From NCBI GenBank assembly GCA_028821515.1, contig JAPPGA010000001.1, positions 1 to 63,399 of the forward strand: a stretch of DNA of 63,399 nucleotides. Reading direction: 5' to 3'. Below the pieces are notes generated by a model. That model did no database searches, was not told the origin of the DNA, and saw only the letters and a program-made list of their open reading frames with translations. A program made the translations under genes and the position numbers. Shown one piece after another: positions 17,415 through 26,597 of this stretch. Each line of letters begins with the position of its first letter. The first letter of the stretch is position 1. The stretch is from Gammaproteobacteria bacterium. GTDB taxonomy: Bacteria; Pseudomonadota; Gammaproteobacteria; Pseudomonadales; Azotimanducaceae.

Positions 17415-17432
17415 CCTTGCTCCGGCATCGCA

Positions 17433-18623
17433 ATGTACAGGGTCAAGACCTACAACCAGATCGCGGCGCGCGGACTCGAGCTTTTTCCCGCCGATGCGTT
17501 CCGGGTCGGCGCCGAAGTGGCGGCCCCGGACGCCATTCTGCTGCGCAGCCATGTCCTGACGCCCGGCGACCTCGGTCAGGGAGTTCGAGCCGTTGCACGC
17601 GCCGGGGCCGGCGTGAACAACATTCCCGTCGGCGATTGCACGGAGCGGGGCGTGGTCGTCTTCAATACCCCCGGCGCCAACGCAAACTCCGTCAAGGAAC
17701 TGACCATCGCCGCGCTCCTGCTCGGCTCCCGCGACGTGATAGGCAGCATGGACTACGTGAAGACCCTGTCGAACGTCGCCGACGACCAGACGATGCACGA
17801 CCTGGTGGAAGGGGAAAAAAGACGCTTCAAGGGGCAGGAACTCTTCGCCCGGACATTGGGCGTGCTGGGCCTCGGCAACGTTGGCTCGCAGGTCGCCCGC
17901 GCGGCACTCGACCTGGGTATGCGCGTGATCGGGTTCGATCCCGCTCTTTCCGTCGACGCGGCCTGGCGCATTCCCAGCGAAATACAGCGCATGGAAGATG
18001 CTAGGAGCCTGTTCAGCCAGTCGGACTACGTTACCGTGCACATCCCGTCGCTGCCGACGACACAACGCCTTATCAATGACGATGCGCTGCGCGCGTTCCG
18101 GCGTGGAGCCGTCCTGCTCAACTTCGCGCGCCAGGAAGTCGTGGACGAAGACGACATCGCAGCTGCGCTGGTTGACGGTACGCTTTCCGCATACTTCTCC
18201 GACTTCCCCAGCACGAAGCTCGCGAAGCTTGACAACGCCCACGCCACGCCCCATCTCGGTGCGAGCACGGTCGAGGCCGAAGAGAACTGCGCCGTCATGG
18301 CAGCGGAGCAACTGCGGGATTTCTTAAGCTTCGGCAACATCAGGAACTCCGTCAACTTCCCGGACGTGAACCTTGAACTCAGCTTCGGGTACCGGCTGGC
18401 GGTGGCCAATCGCAACGTGGCGGGCACTCTTGGACAGGTTCTCTCGGTCCTGGCCGACGACAACGTCAACGTGATCGACATGATCAACAAGAGCCGCGAG
18501 AACGTCGCCTACAACCTGATCGATATCGAGCAGCCGCCGACTCCTTCGATGACCGAGCGAATCAACGCCATCGACAGCGTGATCAACCTGCGCGTATTCG
18601 ACGCGCCGGGACAGCCCGTATAG
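17433..18623 (+). CDS. serA: D-3-phosphoglycerate dehydrogenase-like protein
   Basis: This 396-residue D-2-hydroxyacid dehydrogenase oxidises 3-phosphoglycerate in the first step of serine synthesis. The NAD-binding Rossmann motif is in TLGVLGLGNVGSQVARAA, catalytic Arg/Glu/His regions are in HIPSLPTTQRLI, LNFARQEVVDEDD and HATPHLGAST, and a C-terminal ACT-like domain (LGQVLSVLADDNVNVIDM) would bind serine. It is of the short ACT-bearing type. The preceding hairpin array may influence its expression. Confidence 0.88.
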   Translation: MYRVKTYNQIAARGLELFPADAFRVGAEVAAPDAILLRSHVLTPGDLGQGVRAVARAGAGVNNIPVGDCTERGVVVFNTPGANANSVKELTIAALLLGSRDVIGSMDYVKTLSNVADDQTMHDLVEGEKRRFKGQELFARTLGVLGLGNVGSQVARAALDLGMRVIGFDPALSVDAAWRIPSEIQRMEDARSLFSQSDYVTVHIPSLPTTQRLINDDALRAFRRGAVLLNFARQEVVDEDDIAAALVDGTLSAYFSDFPSTKLAKLDNAHATPHLGASTVEAEENCAVMAAEQLRDFLSFGNIRNSVNFPDVNLELSFGYRLAVANRNVAGTLGQVLSVLADDNVNVIDMINKSRENVAYNLIDIEQPPTPSMTERINAIDSVINLRVFDAPGQPV

Positions 18624-18639
18624 TGCCAGGACAACCGGC

Positions 18640-19788
18640 TTAGCCGAGCCCTTTGGGGTCCGTCAGTCGAGCTTCGTCGGCGCGCAACGACGCGTTCAGG
18701 TCCGCGGGGTTGCGCGAACCCGGATACAACGTCTTCAGCGTCTTGAGCAACGGCACATCGGGAAACGCATTTCGTGCGGCGTGGACAAACTTCAGGGTTC
18801 TGAACGCATCGAACCAGGTGTGGGTCGCACGCGGGTCGCGTCCGGGTTGGTATCCGATTGCGTCGAGTAACTCGGGAACAGGTTGGCCGGGTGTCGTTCC
18901 CGCGGCAACACTGGCATGGAAGGCCCTGAGCGCTTCGAACGTCTCGGGGGCATATCCCGGCACGGCGGTCGGATCGCCTGGAATCCTGGCGAGAGCGGGT
19001 CCCGTGCCAAACGGCACGCGGGTCGAGGCGCGCGCCTCGACCTCGATTACCGGAGTGCTCAGGCGGCGAATCCGGCCCACCTTCGCCAGCTTGTTGAGGA
19101 GGTAGAAGTCCTCCGCCGCGTTGCGCCGCGGGAATCCCCGCACCATCGCGTAGCTCGTCGAGTCCACCGCCAGGCAACTCCCCACGGTATGGAAGGCGTA
19201 AGGCGATCCCGCGTACTCCAGGCGATTGACGTAATAGCGGAGCGAAAGCTCATACATCAGCGCCCGGCGCGAGAGATCCCCATCGGCGCTCGTATGAACG
19301 AACGGATAGACCCAACCCGCTGCCTCTCCCCCGGCAGCCTCGAAGTACCCTGGAGGAAGTGCGGCGTCGGCGTCCGTCACGAAGATGACCGGGGTTTCGA
19401 TCTCCCGTTCGACGATCAGGCGCAACGCGATATCGGCGCCGATCTTGCGCGCGAGTCCGACGCCCTGGCGCCTCGGCACCGGCGCGTTCACCCGATCCAC
19501 AACTACGACATCGACATTGCGTGCACGATCGAATGGGCCTTCGAGTTCCAGAAGACGCCGCGTCCGGGCGAAGGCTGCATCATCGCGGCTGACGTGGTCC
19601 GGCACATTCGCAACCACGATGACGAGCACGTCGGAAACCCCGTGGTGCAGCACGCGCTGGAGGAAGTCGTGGGGTTCATCGAATGCCGGTATCGAAATCA
19701 CGTGCCGATAGGTCCTCGTCGCGAATGCGGCACTCCGTGCTTCGGGTTCCGCGTAACGCCCGAGGTACAGGCCTGCAACATCCTTCAT
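18640..19788 (-). CDS. Family 2-like glycosyltransferase
   Basis: This 382-residue protein has a GT-A layout: an N-terminal strand RHVISIPAFDEP, a nucleotide-sugar-binding region, the DXD-like FVTDADAALPP, and a downstream AEDFYLLNKLAK (ED acidic motif near the acceptor site). No membrane helices are obvious, so it is probably cytoplasmic or peripheral. It is read opposite to serA, with their stops 17 bp apart, and is 34 bp downstream of miaE, so it may share its transcript. Substrate unknown. Confidence 0.75.
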   Translation of the reverse strand: MKDVAGLYLGRYAEPEARSAAFATRTYRHVISIPAFDEPHDFLQRVLHHGVSDVLVIVVANVPDHVSRDDAAFARTRRLLELEGPFDRARNVDVVVVDRVNAPVPRRQGVGLARKIGADIALRLIVEREIETPVIFVTDADAALPPGYFEAAGGEAAGWVYPFVHTSADGDLSRRALMYELSLRYYVNRLEYAGSPYAFHTVGSCLAVDSTSYAMVRGFPRRNAAEDFYLLNKLAKVGRIRRLSTPVIEVEARASTRVPFGTGPALARIPGDPTAVPGYAPETFEALRAFHASVAAGTTPGQPVPELLDAIGYQPGRDPRATHTWFDAFRTLKFVHAARNAFPDVPLLKTLKTLYPGSRNPADLNASLRADEARLTDPKGLG

Positions 19789-19822
19789 GGATCACACGTC
19801 CCGAAGAGCGCCGTCAGACGTT

Positions 19823-20398
19823 TCAATGCAACGCGGGTCGGAGCTTGAGGGACTGGACGACGTCCGCTTCGCGGGCAACGATCTCCTCCCAGCGCCCGTC
19901 GATGTCCGCATCGGGACACTCGTGGTGCGCGAGTTCGAGAAAGAGCTGCCAGTGGCGATCCTCGCTGGCGGCGATACGCCGGTAGAACCGCGCGAGATGA
20001 TCGTCCTCAAGGGCGTGGGCGATCATCGAAAACCGCTCCTGGCCCCGGCATTCGATGACCGAGGCAACCAGCAGCCGGTCAACCAAATAGTTGTCCCGCC
20101 CCCCGCGAACGACCGCGCTGAGGGCGTTCACGTAGGCATCCCTGGTATCGGGCGCCGGTTGAATGCCCCGATCGATCAACAGCCGTATGACATCCCGATA
20201 GTGACCGAGTTCCTCGACCGCCAGGTTCGCCATCGCATCGACCAGCGCGGGACGGTCCGGATAGTGGGCGGCCAGTGAGAGTGCCGCGCCCGAAGCTTTC
20301 CTCTCACAGGACGCATGGTCCTGCAGGAACGATGGGAAGTCCGCGAGCACCGTCTGTAGCCAACGGTCTCCGGTCGCTACTGCAAGTGTCGAATCCAT
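19823..20398 (-). CDS. miaE: tRNA 2-methylthio-N6-isopentenyladenosine(37) hydroxylase MiaE
   Basis: This 191-residue ferritin-like non-haem diiron enzyme hydroxylates ms2i6A37 to ms2io6A37 in tRNAs. Ligands are recognisable: HASCERKASG (first Glu), AVEELGHYRD (E-x2-H), ECRGQERF (Glu), and ASEDRHWQLF (E-x2-H). Start ATG at 20398; the frame is open far upstream but that part is the shadow of the divergent ABC exporter. Its presence implies miaA and miaB elsewhere. Confidence 0.92.
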   Translation of the reverse strand: MDSTLAVATGDRWLQTVLADFPSFLQDHASCERKASGAALSLAAHYPDRPALVDAMANLAVEELGHYRDVIRLLIDRGIQPAPDTRDAYVNALSAVVRGGRDNYLVDRLLVASVIECRGQERFSMIAHALEDDHLARFYRRIAASEDRHWQLFLELAHHECPDADIDGRWEEIVAREADVVQSLKLRPALH

Positions 20399-20458
20399 AG
20401 TCTTGAAAGGGAGGCGCCCCGCGCGTCCCGCGAGAATACAACGAGTAGAATCCCGTCC

Positions 20459-22234
20459 ATGGAAGAGATGCCCGAACGCCAGAGCAGCCGCAACATCGCC
20501 AGCCTGAAGCAGATGCTGTCGTTCCTGCGACCCTACGGGCCGCAACTGATCGCGGCGGCAACCGCGCTGGTCGCGACGGCCACGGTGACGCTTTCGGTTG
20601 GCCAGGGGCTCAGGCTCCTGATCGACGATGTACTCACGACGCGTACGCAGGACGTGCTCCTCGTCAGCATTGGCGTTTTCGCCGCCCTGGTCCTGCTGCT
20701 CGCGGCGGGCACCTATGCGCGGTACTACTTCGTGTCGTGGGTCGGCGAACGGGTAAGCGCGGACATCCGGAAAGCGGTCTACGCAAACCTGGTCCGCCTG
20801 CATCCCGGTTTCTTCGAGACCAACCGGCCCACCGAGATCATGTCGCGCATCACCACCGATACGACACTGCTGCAAACGGTACTCGGCACGTCCGCTTCGA
20901 TTGCCCTGCGTAACGCGCTGATACTTGTCGGTGGCATAGTGATGCTGTTCGTGACGAATCCGAAACTCTCCGCGGTCGTCCTGGCAAGCGCTCCAGTCGT
21001 CATCTCTCCCATCGTCCTGTTCGGCCGCCGGGTTCGGCGGCTTTCGCGCACCAGTCAGACGGCGATCGCCGACGTCGGCAGCTATGCCGGAGAGTCGTTG
21101 CGCCACATCAAGGTGGTGCAGGCGTTTACTCACGAGGCACGTGATATCGAGGCGTTCGCAGGACGCGTGACCGACGCTTTCGATGTCGCCGTGCAGCGAA
21201 TTCGACAACGCGCCGTGCTGATTGCGTCCGTAATGGTACTGACACCCGCGGCCATCGCCGCCATGCTCTGGGTCGGAGGAACCGATGTGCTTGCCGGCCG
21301 GACGACGGCTGGCGAGTTGATCGCGTTCATCTTCTACGCGCTTGTCGTGGCCGGTTCGGCTACTGCGATCAGCGAAGTCTGGGCCGATGTGCAACGCGCT
21401 GCCGGTGCTGCGGAAAGGCTGCTGGAGCTGTTGACGGTGAACTCCTTGCTGGCCGAACCGGAGTGTCCCGAAACCCCAACCGAACCTGGCGTTATCAGGT
21501 TCGACAACGTCTCTCTACGGTATCCCGCGAGGAGCGATGAGGTCGCCCTGAACGGTGTCAACCTCCGCGTGGCGCCGGGAGAAATGGTGGCGCTGGTGGG
21601 ACCCTCCGGCTCCGGAAAGAGTTCGATTCTCGACCTGGTCCAACGCTTCTACGATCCGACCGAGGGGGTGGTCTCGGTGAGCGGGGTCGATGCGCGCAGG
21701 CTCTCGTCGGCGGTGCTGAGGGGACATGTAGGCTTCGTACCGCAGAATCCCGTCGTCTTCGCCGGCTCGATCATGGTGAACGTCCTCTACGGCGCGCCGG
21801 ATGCGAAAGAAGGAGAAATCAGGAATGCGCTCAAGCACGCGAACGCCCTGGAGTTTGTGGATGCGCTGGCAGATGGCTTGCATACGCACGTTGGAGAAGA
21901 CGGTCAGGGCCTCTCGGGCGGTCAGCGGCAACGCCTCGCGATAGCCCGCGCCCTCCTCACATCTCCGCGAATCCTGCTGATGGATGAACCGACCAGCGCC
22001 CTGGATGCCCAAAGCGAAGAGACGATCTGCCGCACACTGGCCTCGATCAAGGGCCGATGCACGGTCCTTATCGTTGCGCACCGGCTGTCTACCGCCGCCG
22101 TCGCGGACCGTATCGTCGTCCTGGAGGAGGGCCGGGTCATCGCGGAAGGCAGCCACGATTCCCTCCTGCGCGAAAACGGGCTGTACCGCGAGTTCGCAGA
22201 AATCCAACGGGTGAACGGCGCGGACGTGCGTTAA
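20459..22234 (+). CDS. MsbA-like ABC exporter (fused permease and ATPase)
   Basis: This 591-residue half-transporter has six predicted membrane helices in residues 1-320 and then an ATPase domain: Walker A GPSGSGKSS, signature LSGGQRQRLAIARAL, Walker B ILLMDEPTSALD and H-loop AHR. The EXXG/coupling-helix region FFETNRPTEIMSRI fits lipid exporters. It probably moves lipids or another amphipathic substrate to the periplasm; MsbA proper cannot be claimed without lpxK or kdtA nearby. It is divergent from miaE with a 60-bp gap. Confidence 0.88.
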   Translation: MEEMPERQSSRNIASLKQMLSFLRPYGPQLIAAATALVATATVTLSVGQGLRLLIDDVLTTRTQDVLLVSIGVFAALVLLLAAGTYARYYFVSWVGERVSADIRKAVYANLVRLHPGFFETNRPTEIMSRITTDTTLLQTVLGTSASIALRNALILVGGIVMLFVTNPKLSAVVLASAPVVISPIVLFGRRVRRLSRTSQTAIADVGSYAGESLRHIKVVQAFTHEARDIEAFAGRVTDAFDVAVQRIRQRAVLIASVMVLTPAAIAAMLWVGGTDVLAGRTTAGELIAFIFYALVVAGSATAISEVWADVQRAAGAAERLLELLTVNSLLAEPECPETPTEPGVIRFDNVSLRYPARSDEVALNGVNLRVAPGEMVALVGPSGSGKSSILDLVQRFYDPTEGVVSVSGVDARRLSSAVLRGHVGFVPQNPVVFAGSIMVNVLYGAPDAKEGEIRNALKHANALEFVDALADGLHTHVGEDGQGLSGGQRQRLAIARALLTSPRILLMDEPTSALDAQSEETICRTLASIKGRCTVLIVAHRLSTAAVADRIVVLEEGRVIAEGSHDSLLRENGLYREFAEIQRVNGADVR

Positions 22235-22323
22235 TCGAGCAGAGCCCATAAACTCCGGGAATGGCCGCGGAGACGGCCAGAGGACAACGGCCGTGGGGAC
22301 GGCCAGAGGAGGAGGACACGGCA

Positions 22324-23541
22324 GTGGGACCGCTGGCGGGGTTTCGCGTCATCGAGTTGGCGGGTATCGGGCCTGGTCCGTTCTGCGGCATGATGCTCTC
22401 GGACATGGGGGCGGAGGTCATTCGCGTCGACCGTCCCGGTCCCGGGCGGCGCTCTTATCGAAGTACGCATCCGCCTACCGAGAAATCGCCGGGACCTCCT
22501 TACGCGTCAGCAGTCGGGGAAGCCCCCCCGGCTGAAGGCTCTCGTCCCCGCGATGTCCTCACGCGCAACCGCCGTTCGATCGTCATCGACCTCAAGACAC
22601 CGGAAGGTGTCGACATCGTTCTCAGGCTCTGCGAATCGGCTGACGCGCTGTTCGAGGGATTTCGGCCCGGCGTCACGGAACGGCTGGGGCTGGGACCGAA
22701 CGAGTGCATGGCGCGCAACGAACGGCTTGTCTACGGGCGCATGACCGGGTGGGGCCAGGACGGACCGCTTGCCCTGGCCGCCGGCCACGACATCAACTAC
22801 ATCGGCCTGGCCGGCGTCCTGCATGCCATCGGCGAGAAAGGCGGCAGCCCAGTGCCGCCCCTCAACCTCATCGGAGACTTCGGCGGCGGCGGCATGCTGC
22901 TGGCGTTCGGCCTCGTCTGCGGCATATTGGAGGCGAGCCGCTCCGGCAAGGGCCAGGTCATCGATGCGGCGATGGTCGACGGATCCGCGGCGCTGATGGC
23001 CGCGTTCTTTTCCATGGGGAAGCACTTCACCGACCGACGCGGCACCAACCTGCTCGACGGCGGCGCGCACTTCTACGGCACCTACGAGACACGGGACGGG
23101 AAGCATGTCTCGGTGGGCGCCATCGAGCCGCAGTTCTATTCGCTCCTGGTGGAAAAGGCGGACGTCGATCCGGACCGATTCGCCAAACAGATGGACGCCG
23201 GCGGATGGGAAGGACTCAAGGAGGAGCTCGGCGCCATCTTCAAGACCAGGACCCGCGACGAGTGGTGCGAAATCATGGAAGGCACGGATGTCTGCTTCGC
23301 TCCCGTCCTGTCGATATTCGAAGCGCCGGAACATCCGCACAACAGGGACCGCGCAACATTCGTCGATGTCGACGGTGTGGTGCAGCCCGCGCCCGCGCCA
23401 CGTTTCAGCCGAACGGACGCGGAAATCTCGCACGGTCCGCGGATGCCCGGCGAAGACACCCTCGCGGTGCTGCGGGACGCCGGTTTCAGTGACGGCGAAC
23501 TCGAAGCGTTGCAGAGAAAGCATGTCGTATCCGCCGCCTGA
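22324..23541 (+). CDS. Alpha-methylacyl-CoA racemase (CaiB/BaiF family)
   Basis: This protein of 405 residues interconverts (R)- and (S)-2-methylacyl-CoA, needed to degrade branched chains or sterol side chains. The racemase catalytic set is present: GHDINYIGLAG (His), IGDFGGGG (Asp) and VGAIEPQFY (Glu), as in the Mycobacterium enzyme. GTG at 22324 is chosen because an AGGAGGAGGA tract ends 8 bases upstream. Residues near 42-73 (SYRSTHPPTEK to GEAPPAEGSRP) are an in-frame insertion absent from relatives; its end is the dispersed 29-bp element. Confidence 0.88.
   Translation: MGPLAGFRVIELAGIGPGPFCGMMLSDMGAEVIRVDRPGPGRRSYRSTHPPTEKSPGPPYASAVGEAPPAEGSRPRDVLTRNRRSIVIDLKTPEGVDIVLRLCESADALFEGFRPGVTERLGLGPNECMARNERLVYGRMTGWGQDGPLALAAGHDINYIGLAGVLHAIGEKGGSPVPPLNLIGDFGGGGMLLAFGLVCGILEASRSGKGQVIDAAMVDGSAALMAAFFSMGKHFTDRRGTNLLDGGAHFYGTYETRDGKHVSVGAIEPQFYSLLVEKADVDPDRFAKQMDAGGWEGLKEELGAIFKTRTRDEWCEIMEGTDVCFAPVLSIFEAPEHPHNRDRATFVDVDGVVQPAPAPRFSRTDAEISHGPRMPGEDTLAVLRDAGFSDGELEALQRKHVVSAA
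22513..22541. repeat. Dispersed 29-bp element, copy 2, inside the racemase gene
   Basis: The same GTCGGGGAAGC...TGAAGGCTC sequence as at 13827 occurs here in frame and encodes VGEAPPAEGS within a non-conserved loop. The match to copy 1 is 28 of 29 bases. Confidence 0.85.
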
Positions 23542-23625
23542 TCGGCCATCCCCGACCATTGACGCGCAAGGAAGTGGTGAGACGCCCGCCGTCGCTGGTA
23601 GCGTACTTCCGTGGGAGCAAACGCG

Positions 23626-24231
23626 ATGAGCGTGGAACTCCTGAACCTGCGACGCTTCCACGGTTACCGCGTTCGCCGGCAGATCGACAACGAGACATAC
23701 CAGGAGTACTTCTCCCTGAAGAGAGGGGGGCGTCTCATGCACGGGGCCGCCCGCGCAGAGGTGCGGCGGCAGGCCGAAGATCGGGATGCGGAGCTGGCAA
23801 TGACACAACGCGCCGCCCGGGAACGGGCGATGCGCGAAGTGCATGTGGATGCCGACGGCCACGTCCGCGGCATCCTGTTCCGCTGGAAGAAGGGAAGAAA
23901 CGGCAGGAAAACGCCGTTGTTCCAGGTGGGCATCACGTCGCTACTGAGCGGCAACGTCGTGAATACGACTGTCTCCATCAGGCTGCATGGCCTCGACGAG
24001 GCGTGGCGGCGAGCCGTCGATTTCTACGCGAGGCACCGGCGCATCCCAAGAGGTTCTGACACCTATCGCGAGTTGCTGCGCCTGAAGCCGCCACCGACCG
24101 TGCTGGAGCCCGCCCCGCCCGTCGCCGCGGCACGCCAACCAGGGGTTGGCCGTGGCGGCAGGAGCTCCGGTTTCTCCGGAACCAGGTCCCCCGGTCGGGG
24201 CAAGGCGCCCGTACCCGCGCCGCGACATTAG
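23626..24231 (+). CDS. Basic protein of unknown function
   Basis: This protein of about 201 residues starts MSVELLNLRRFHGYRV; an ATG 15 bases upstream is an alternative. Residues 1-140 alternate short strands and helices and are rich in Arg/Lys (RWKKGRNGRKTPLFQVG), suggesting nucleic-acid binding. The C-terminal 50 residues are Pro/Gly/Arg low-complexity. No family recognised. It lies 84 bp after the racemase, and its end is 34 bp before the TlpA-like gene. Confidence 0.6.
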   Translation: MSVELLNLRRFHGYRVRRQIDNETYQEYFSLKRGGRLMHGAARAEVRRQAEDRDAELAMTQRAARERAMREVHVDADGHVRGILFRWKKGRNGRKTPLFQVGITSLLSGNVVNTTVSIRLHGLDEAWRRAVDFYARHRRIPRGSDTYRELLRLKPPPTVLEPAPPVAAARQPGVGRGGRSSGFSGTRSPGRGKAPVPAPRH

Positions 24232-24265
24232 CTCCAGAACGCCCGCACGTCTCCTCTCTACGCAA

Positions 24266-24733
24266 ATGCACTTCCGAAGGAGACACCTCGGCTGTATCGC
24301 GCTGCTGGTCCTGGCGGCTTGTGCGGACGTTCCGTTCCGGCTCGCGGACGGTAGCACCGCCGTCCTGTCCCCGGGGAAGTACGTGGCCATCAACTACTGG
24401 GCCGAATGGTGCGTCCCTTGCCGGCAGGAGATACCGGAACTCAATGCACTGCACCACGAGCAGGAGGCAACCGGCCTGCTGATACTCGGGGTGAACTATG
24501 ACGGGATCTCCGGTGAGTCGCTTGTCGCGCTGATCGAGGAGATGGGGATCGAGTTCCCCGTACTCGTTTCAGACCCGTTCCAACGCTTCGGCTACGACTT
24601 GCCGGACGTGCTTCCCACCACCGTGATCATCGGTCCCGACCACAAGGTCCATGAGATCCTGGTAGGGCCCCAGACGCAGGAAAGCCTGCTGCACGCGGCA
24701 CCGGAATCGGCACGGATTCGAACCCGCGCCTGA
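24266..24733 (+). CDS. TlpA/ResA-like thioredoxin lipoprotein
   Basis: This 155-residue protein starts MHFRRRHLGCIALLVLAAC, a lipoprotein signal with lipobox LAAC, so it should be anchored in a membrane facing the periplasm. The thioredoxin active site is WCVPC in NYWAEWCVPCRQE, and the cis-Pro region is LPTTVII. It probably reduces periplasmic disulfides, for example in cytochrome c maturation, by analogy with TlpA. It is convergent with proS, 4 bp from its stop. Confidence 0.85.
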   Translation: MHFRRRHLGCIALLVLAACADVPFRLADGSTAVLSPGKYVAINYWAEWCVPCRQEIPELNALHHEQEATGLLILGVNYDGISGESLVALIEEMGIEFPVLVSDPFQRFGYDLPDVLPTTVIIGPDHKVHEILVGPQTQESLLHAAPESARIRTRA

Positions 24734-24737
24734 CGAA

Positions 24738-26432
24738 TCAACCCGACCTGATTCGATCAACCGCTTCCGCCGGTGCCAGCAGTTCGCGCGCCGACTCCCC
24801 CCGGCGCCCGTACTCGACGAGACCCTTCGCGAGATTGCGCACACCCACCGTGATGCGGTGCGGAATCCCAAGCAGGTCGGATTCGGCGAACTTGACACCA
24901 GGGCGCTCGTCACGATCGTCGAGCAGGACATCGATGCCCGCATCCAGACATTCCTCGTACAGCGACTCAACCACCTCTGCCACGTCGGACCGGGAATAGT
25001 CGAGCGCCAGGATGTGGGCATCGAACGGGGCGATCGGGGCCGGCCAGATGATGCCGTTGTCGTCATGGCATTGCTCTGCCACGGCCGCTACCAGTCTCGA
25101 TATGCCGAGACCATAGCAACCCATGATCAACGAGGCCTCGGTACCGGCCCCGTCCTGCAGGGCGAGTCTCATCGGGACGCTGTACTTGTCACCGAGCTTG
25201 AAGATGTGGCCGACCTCGATACCACGGGCGAACGCGAGCTTGCCGCCGCCGTCCGGCGATGGATCGCCCTCGACGACGTTGCGGATATCGACGACCCGGG
25301 CATCCGGGAAGTCACGTGACTGATTGACCCCCGTCAGGTGGAATCCTTCCTCGTTGGCGCCGCATATGCAGTTGACGGCCGCGGCTGCGGATCGATCCGC
25401 GTACACCGGCAAGTCCAGTCCGACCGGCCCGATGGACCCGACGGAGCAACCGGTTGCCGCCCTGACCTCTTCGTCGCCGGCGAACGTCACCGGTGCCGCC
25501 ACGGCGTCGAGCCTCCCCGCCTTGGTTTCGTTCAGCTCGTGGTCGCCGCGCAGGACCAGCGCGACGAATGGCACCTGGTCCCCGCGCACGATCAACGTCT
25601 TGACGCAGCGGGCGGACTCGAGACCCAGGAAGGAGGCCACATCCGCTATGGTCCTGACACCCGGCGTCTCGACTTTCTCAATCGGGTTCGGCGACTCGTC
25701 CGACAGCTCCGGCGCAAGCGCTTCCGCCTTCTCCACATTCGCCGCGTAACCGCTGTCCGGACAGTACGCCATGAGATCCTCCCCGGATTCGGCGAGCACC
25801 TGGAACTCGTGCGATTCACCATCTCCGATCGTTCCGGAATCCGCCTCGACAACGCGAAAGTCGACGCCAATGCGCGTGAGGATCGCCGTGTAGGCGTCGT
25901 ACATGTCCCGGTAGGTACGTTCCAGGGACTCTTCGCCAAGGTGGAAGGAATAGGCATCCTTCATCAGGAATTCGCGCGCGCGCAGCAGGCCGAAACGCGG
26001 CCGGATCTCGTCCCGGAACTTGGTCTGGATCTGGTACACGTTGAGGGGGATTTCCTTGTAGCTGTCCACTGTCCGGCGAACGAGGTCGGTGACAACTTCC
26101 TCGTGGGTCGGGCCCATGGCGTAATCGCGTTCGTGGCGGTCCCGCATGCGCAACAGTTCGGCGCCCATCACGTCCCAACGGCCGCTCTCGCGCCACAGTT
26201 CCGCAGGCTGCACCACCGGCATCTGGATTTCCTGGGCGCCGAAACGATCCAGTTCCTCCCTCACGATCATCTCGATCTTGCGCATGACCCGCAGTCCGAG
26301 CGGCAGCCAGGTATACAGTCCCCCGGCGACCCGGCGGATGAAGCCCGCCCGGAGCAGAAGCACGTGGCTCGCGACCTCCGCTTCCGCGGGGGTTTCCTTC
26401 AGGGTGGGTATCAGGGTCCGGCTGGCACGCAT
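24738..26432 (-). CDS. proS: Prolyl-tRNA synthetase (bacterial type with editing domain)
   Basis: This protein of 564 residues charges tRNA-Pro. The start MRASRTLIPTLKETPAEAE matches the bacterial consensus, so ATG at 26432 is preferred to one 12 bases upstream. Class II motif 2 region (RPRFGLLRAREFLMKDAYS) and motif 3 (GCYGLGISRLVAAVAEQ) are clear, with an INS-type editing domain between them (residues about 230-400). Size is normal. Its upstream region carries the left direct repeat of the restriction island. Confidence 0.97.
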   Translation of the reverse strand: MRASRTLIPTLKETPAEAEVASHVLLLRAGFIRRVAGGLYTWLPLGLRVMRKIEMIVREELDRFGAQEIQMPVVQPAELWRESGRWDVMGAELLRMRDRHERDYAMGPTHEEVVTDLVRRTVDSYKEIPLNVYQIQTKFRDEIRPRFGLLRAREFLMKDAYSFHLGEESLERTYRDMYDAYTAILTRIGVDFRVVEADSGTIGDGESHEFQVLAESGEDLMAYCPDSGYAANVEKAEALAPELSDESPNPIEKVETPGVRTIADVASFLGLESARCVKTLIVRGDQVPFVALVLRGDHELNETKAGRLDAVAAPVTFAGDEEVRAATGCSVGSIGPVGLDLPVYADRSAAAAVNCICGANEEGFHLTGVNQSRDFPDARVVDIRNVVEGDPSPDGGGKLAFARGIEVGHIFKLGDKYSVPMRLALQDGAGTEASLIMGCYGLGISRLVAAVAEQCHDDNGIIWPAPIAPFDAHILALDYSRSDVAEVVESLYEECLDAGIDVLLDDRDERPGVKFAESDLLGIPHRITVGVRNLAKGLVEYGRRGESARELLAPAEAVDRIRSG

Positions 26433-26469
26433 GCCCAAAAGCATAGCAAGTTGATGCCCCGCCCAGATT

Positions 26470-26523
26470 CCCGAATGATGCGCAGGACACCTCGTTCACC
26501 CTCACTTCGCGTTGGGCAGTGCG
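26470..26523. repeat. Left direct repeat flanking the restriction island
   Basis: The 54-bp stretch beginning CCCGAATGATGCGCAG and including TTCACCCTCACTTCGCGTTG recurs at 30124-30213. It lies between the proS start and the methyltransferase gene. Confidence 0.85.
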
Positions 26524-26597
26524 AGAACTTGTCACACGAAAACCCGTCGCGTATGCTTTGAACTTCGCATCGCGACGGTGCTTGCGTTCAGCAACCG

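Noticed and set aside
19823-21394. A 523-codon open frame on the minus strand containing miaE
   Set aside because: The part beyond 20398 is antisense to the ABC exporter, low in hydrophobic residues and without family matches; only the last 191 codons are MiaE.
20459-22234. Calling the exporter msbA
   Set aside because: Sequence is MsbA-like, but the usual neighbours are absent and other lipid or drug exporters look similar.
22261-22323. Earlier ATG start for the racemase at 22261
   Set aside because: The added residues are Arg/Pro/Glu-rich and not conserved, and the AGGAGG tract sits inside them, placed for the GTG at 22324.
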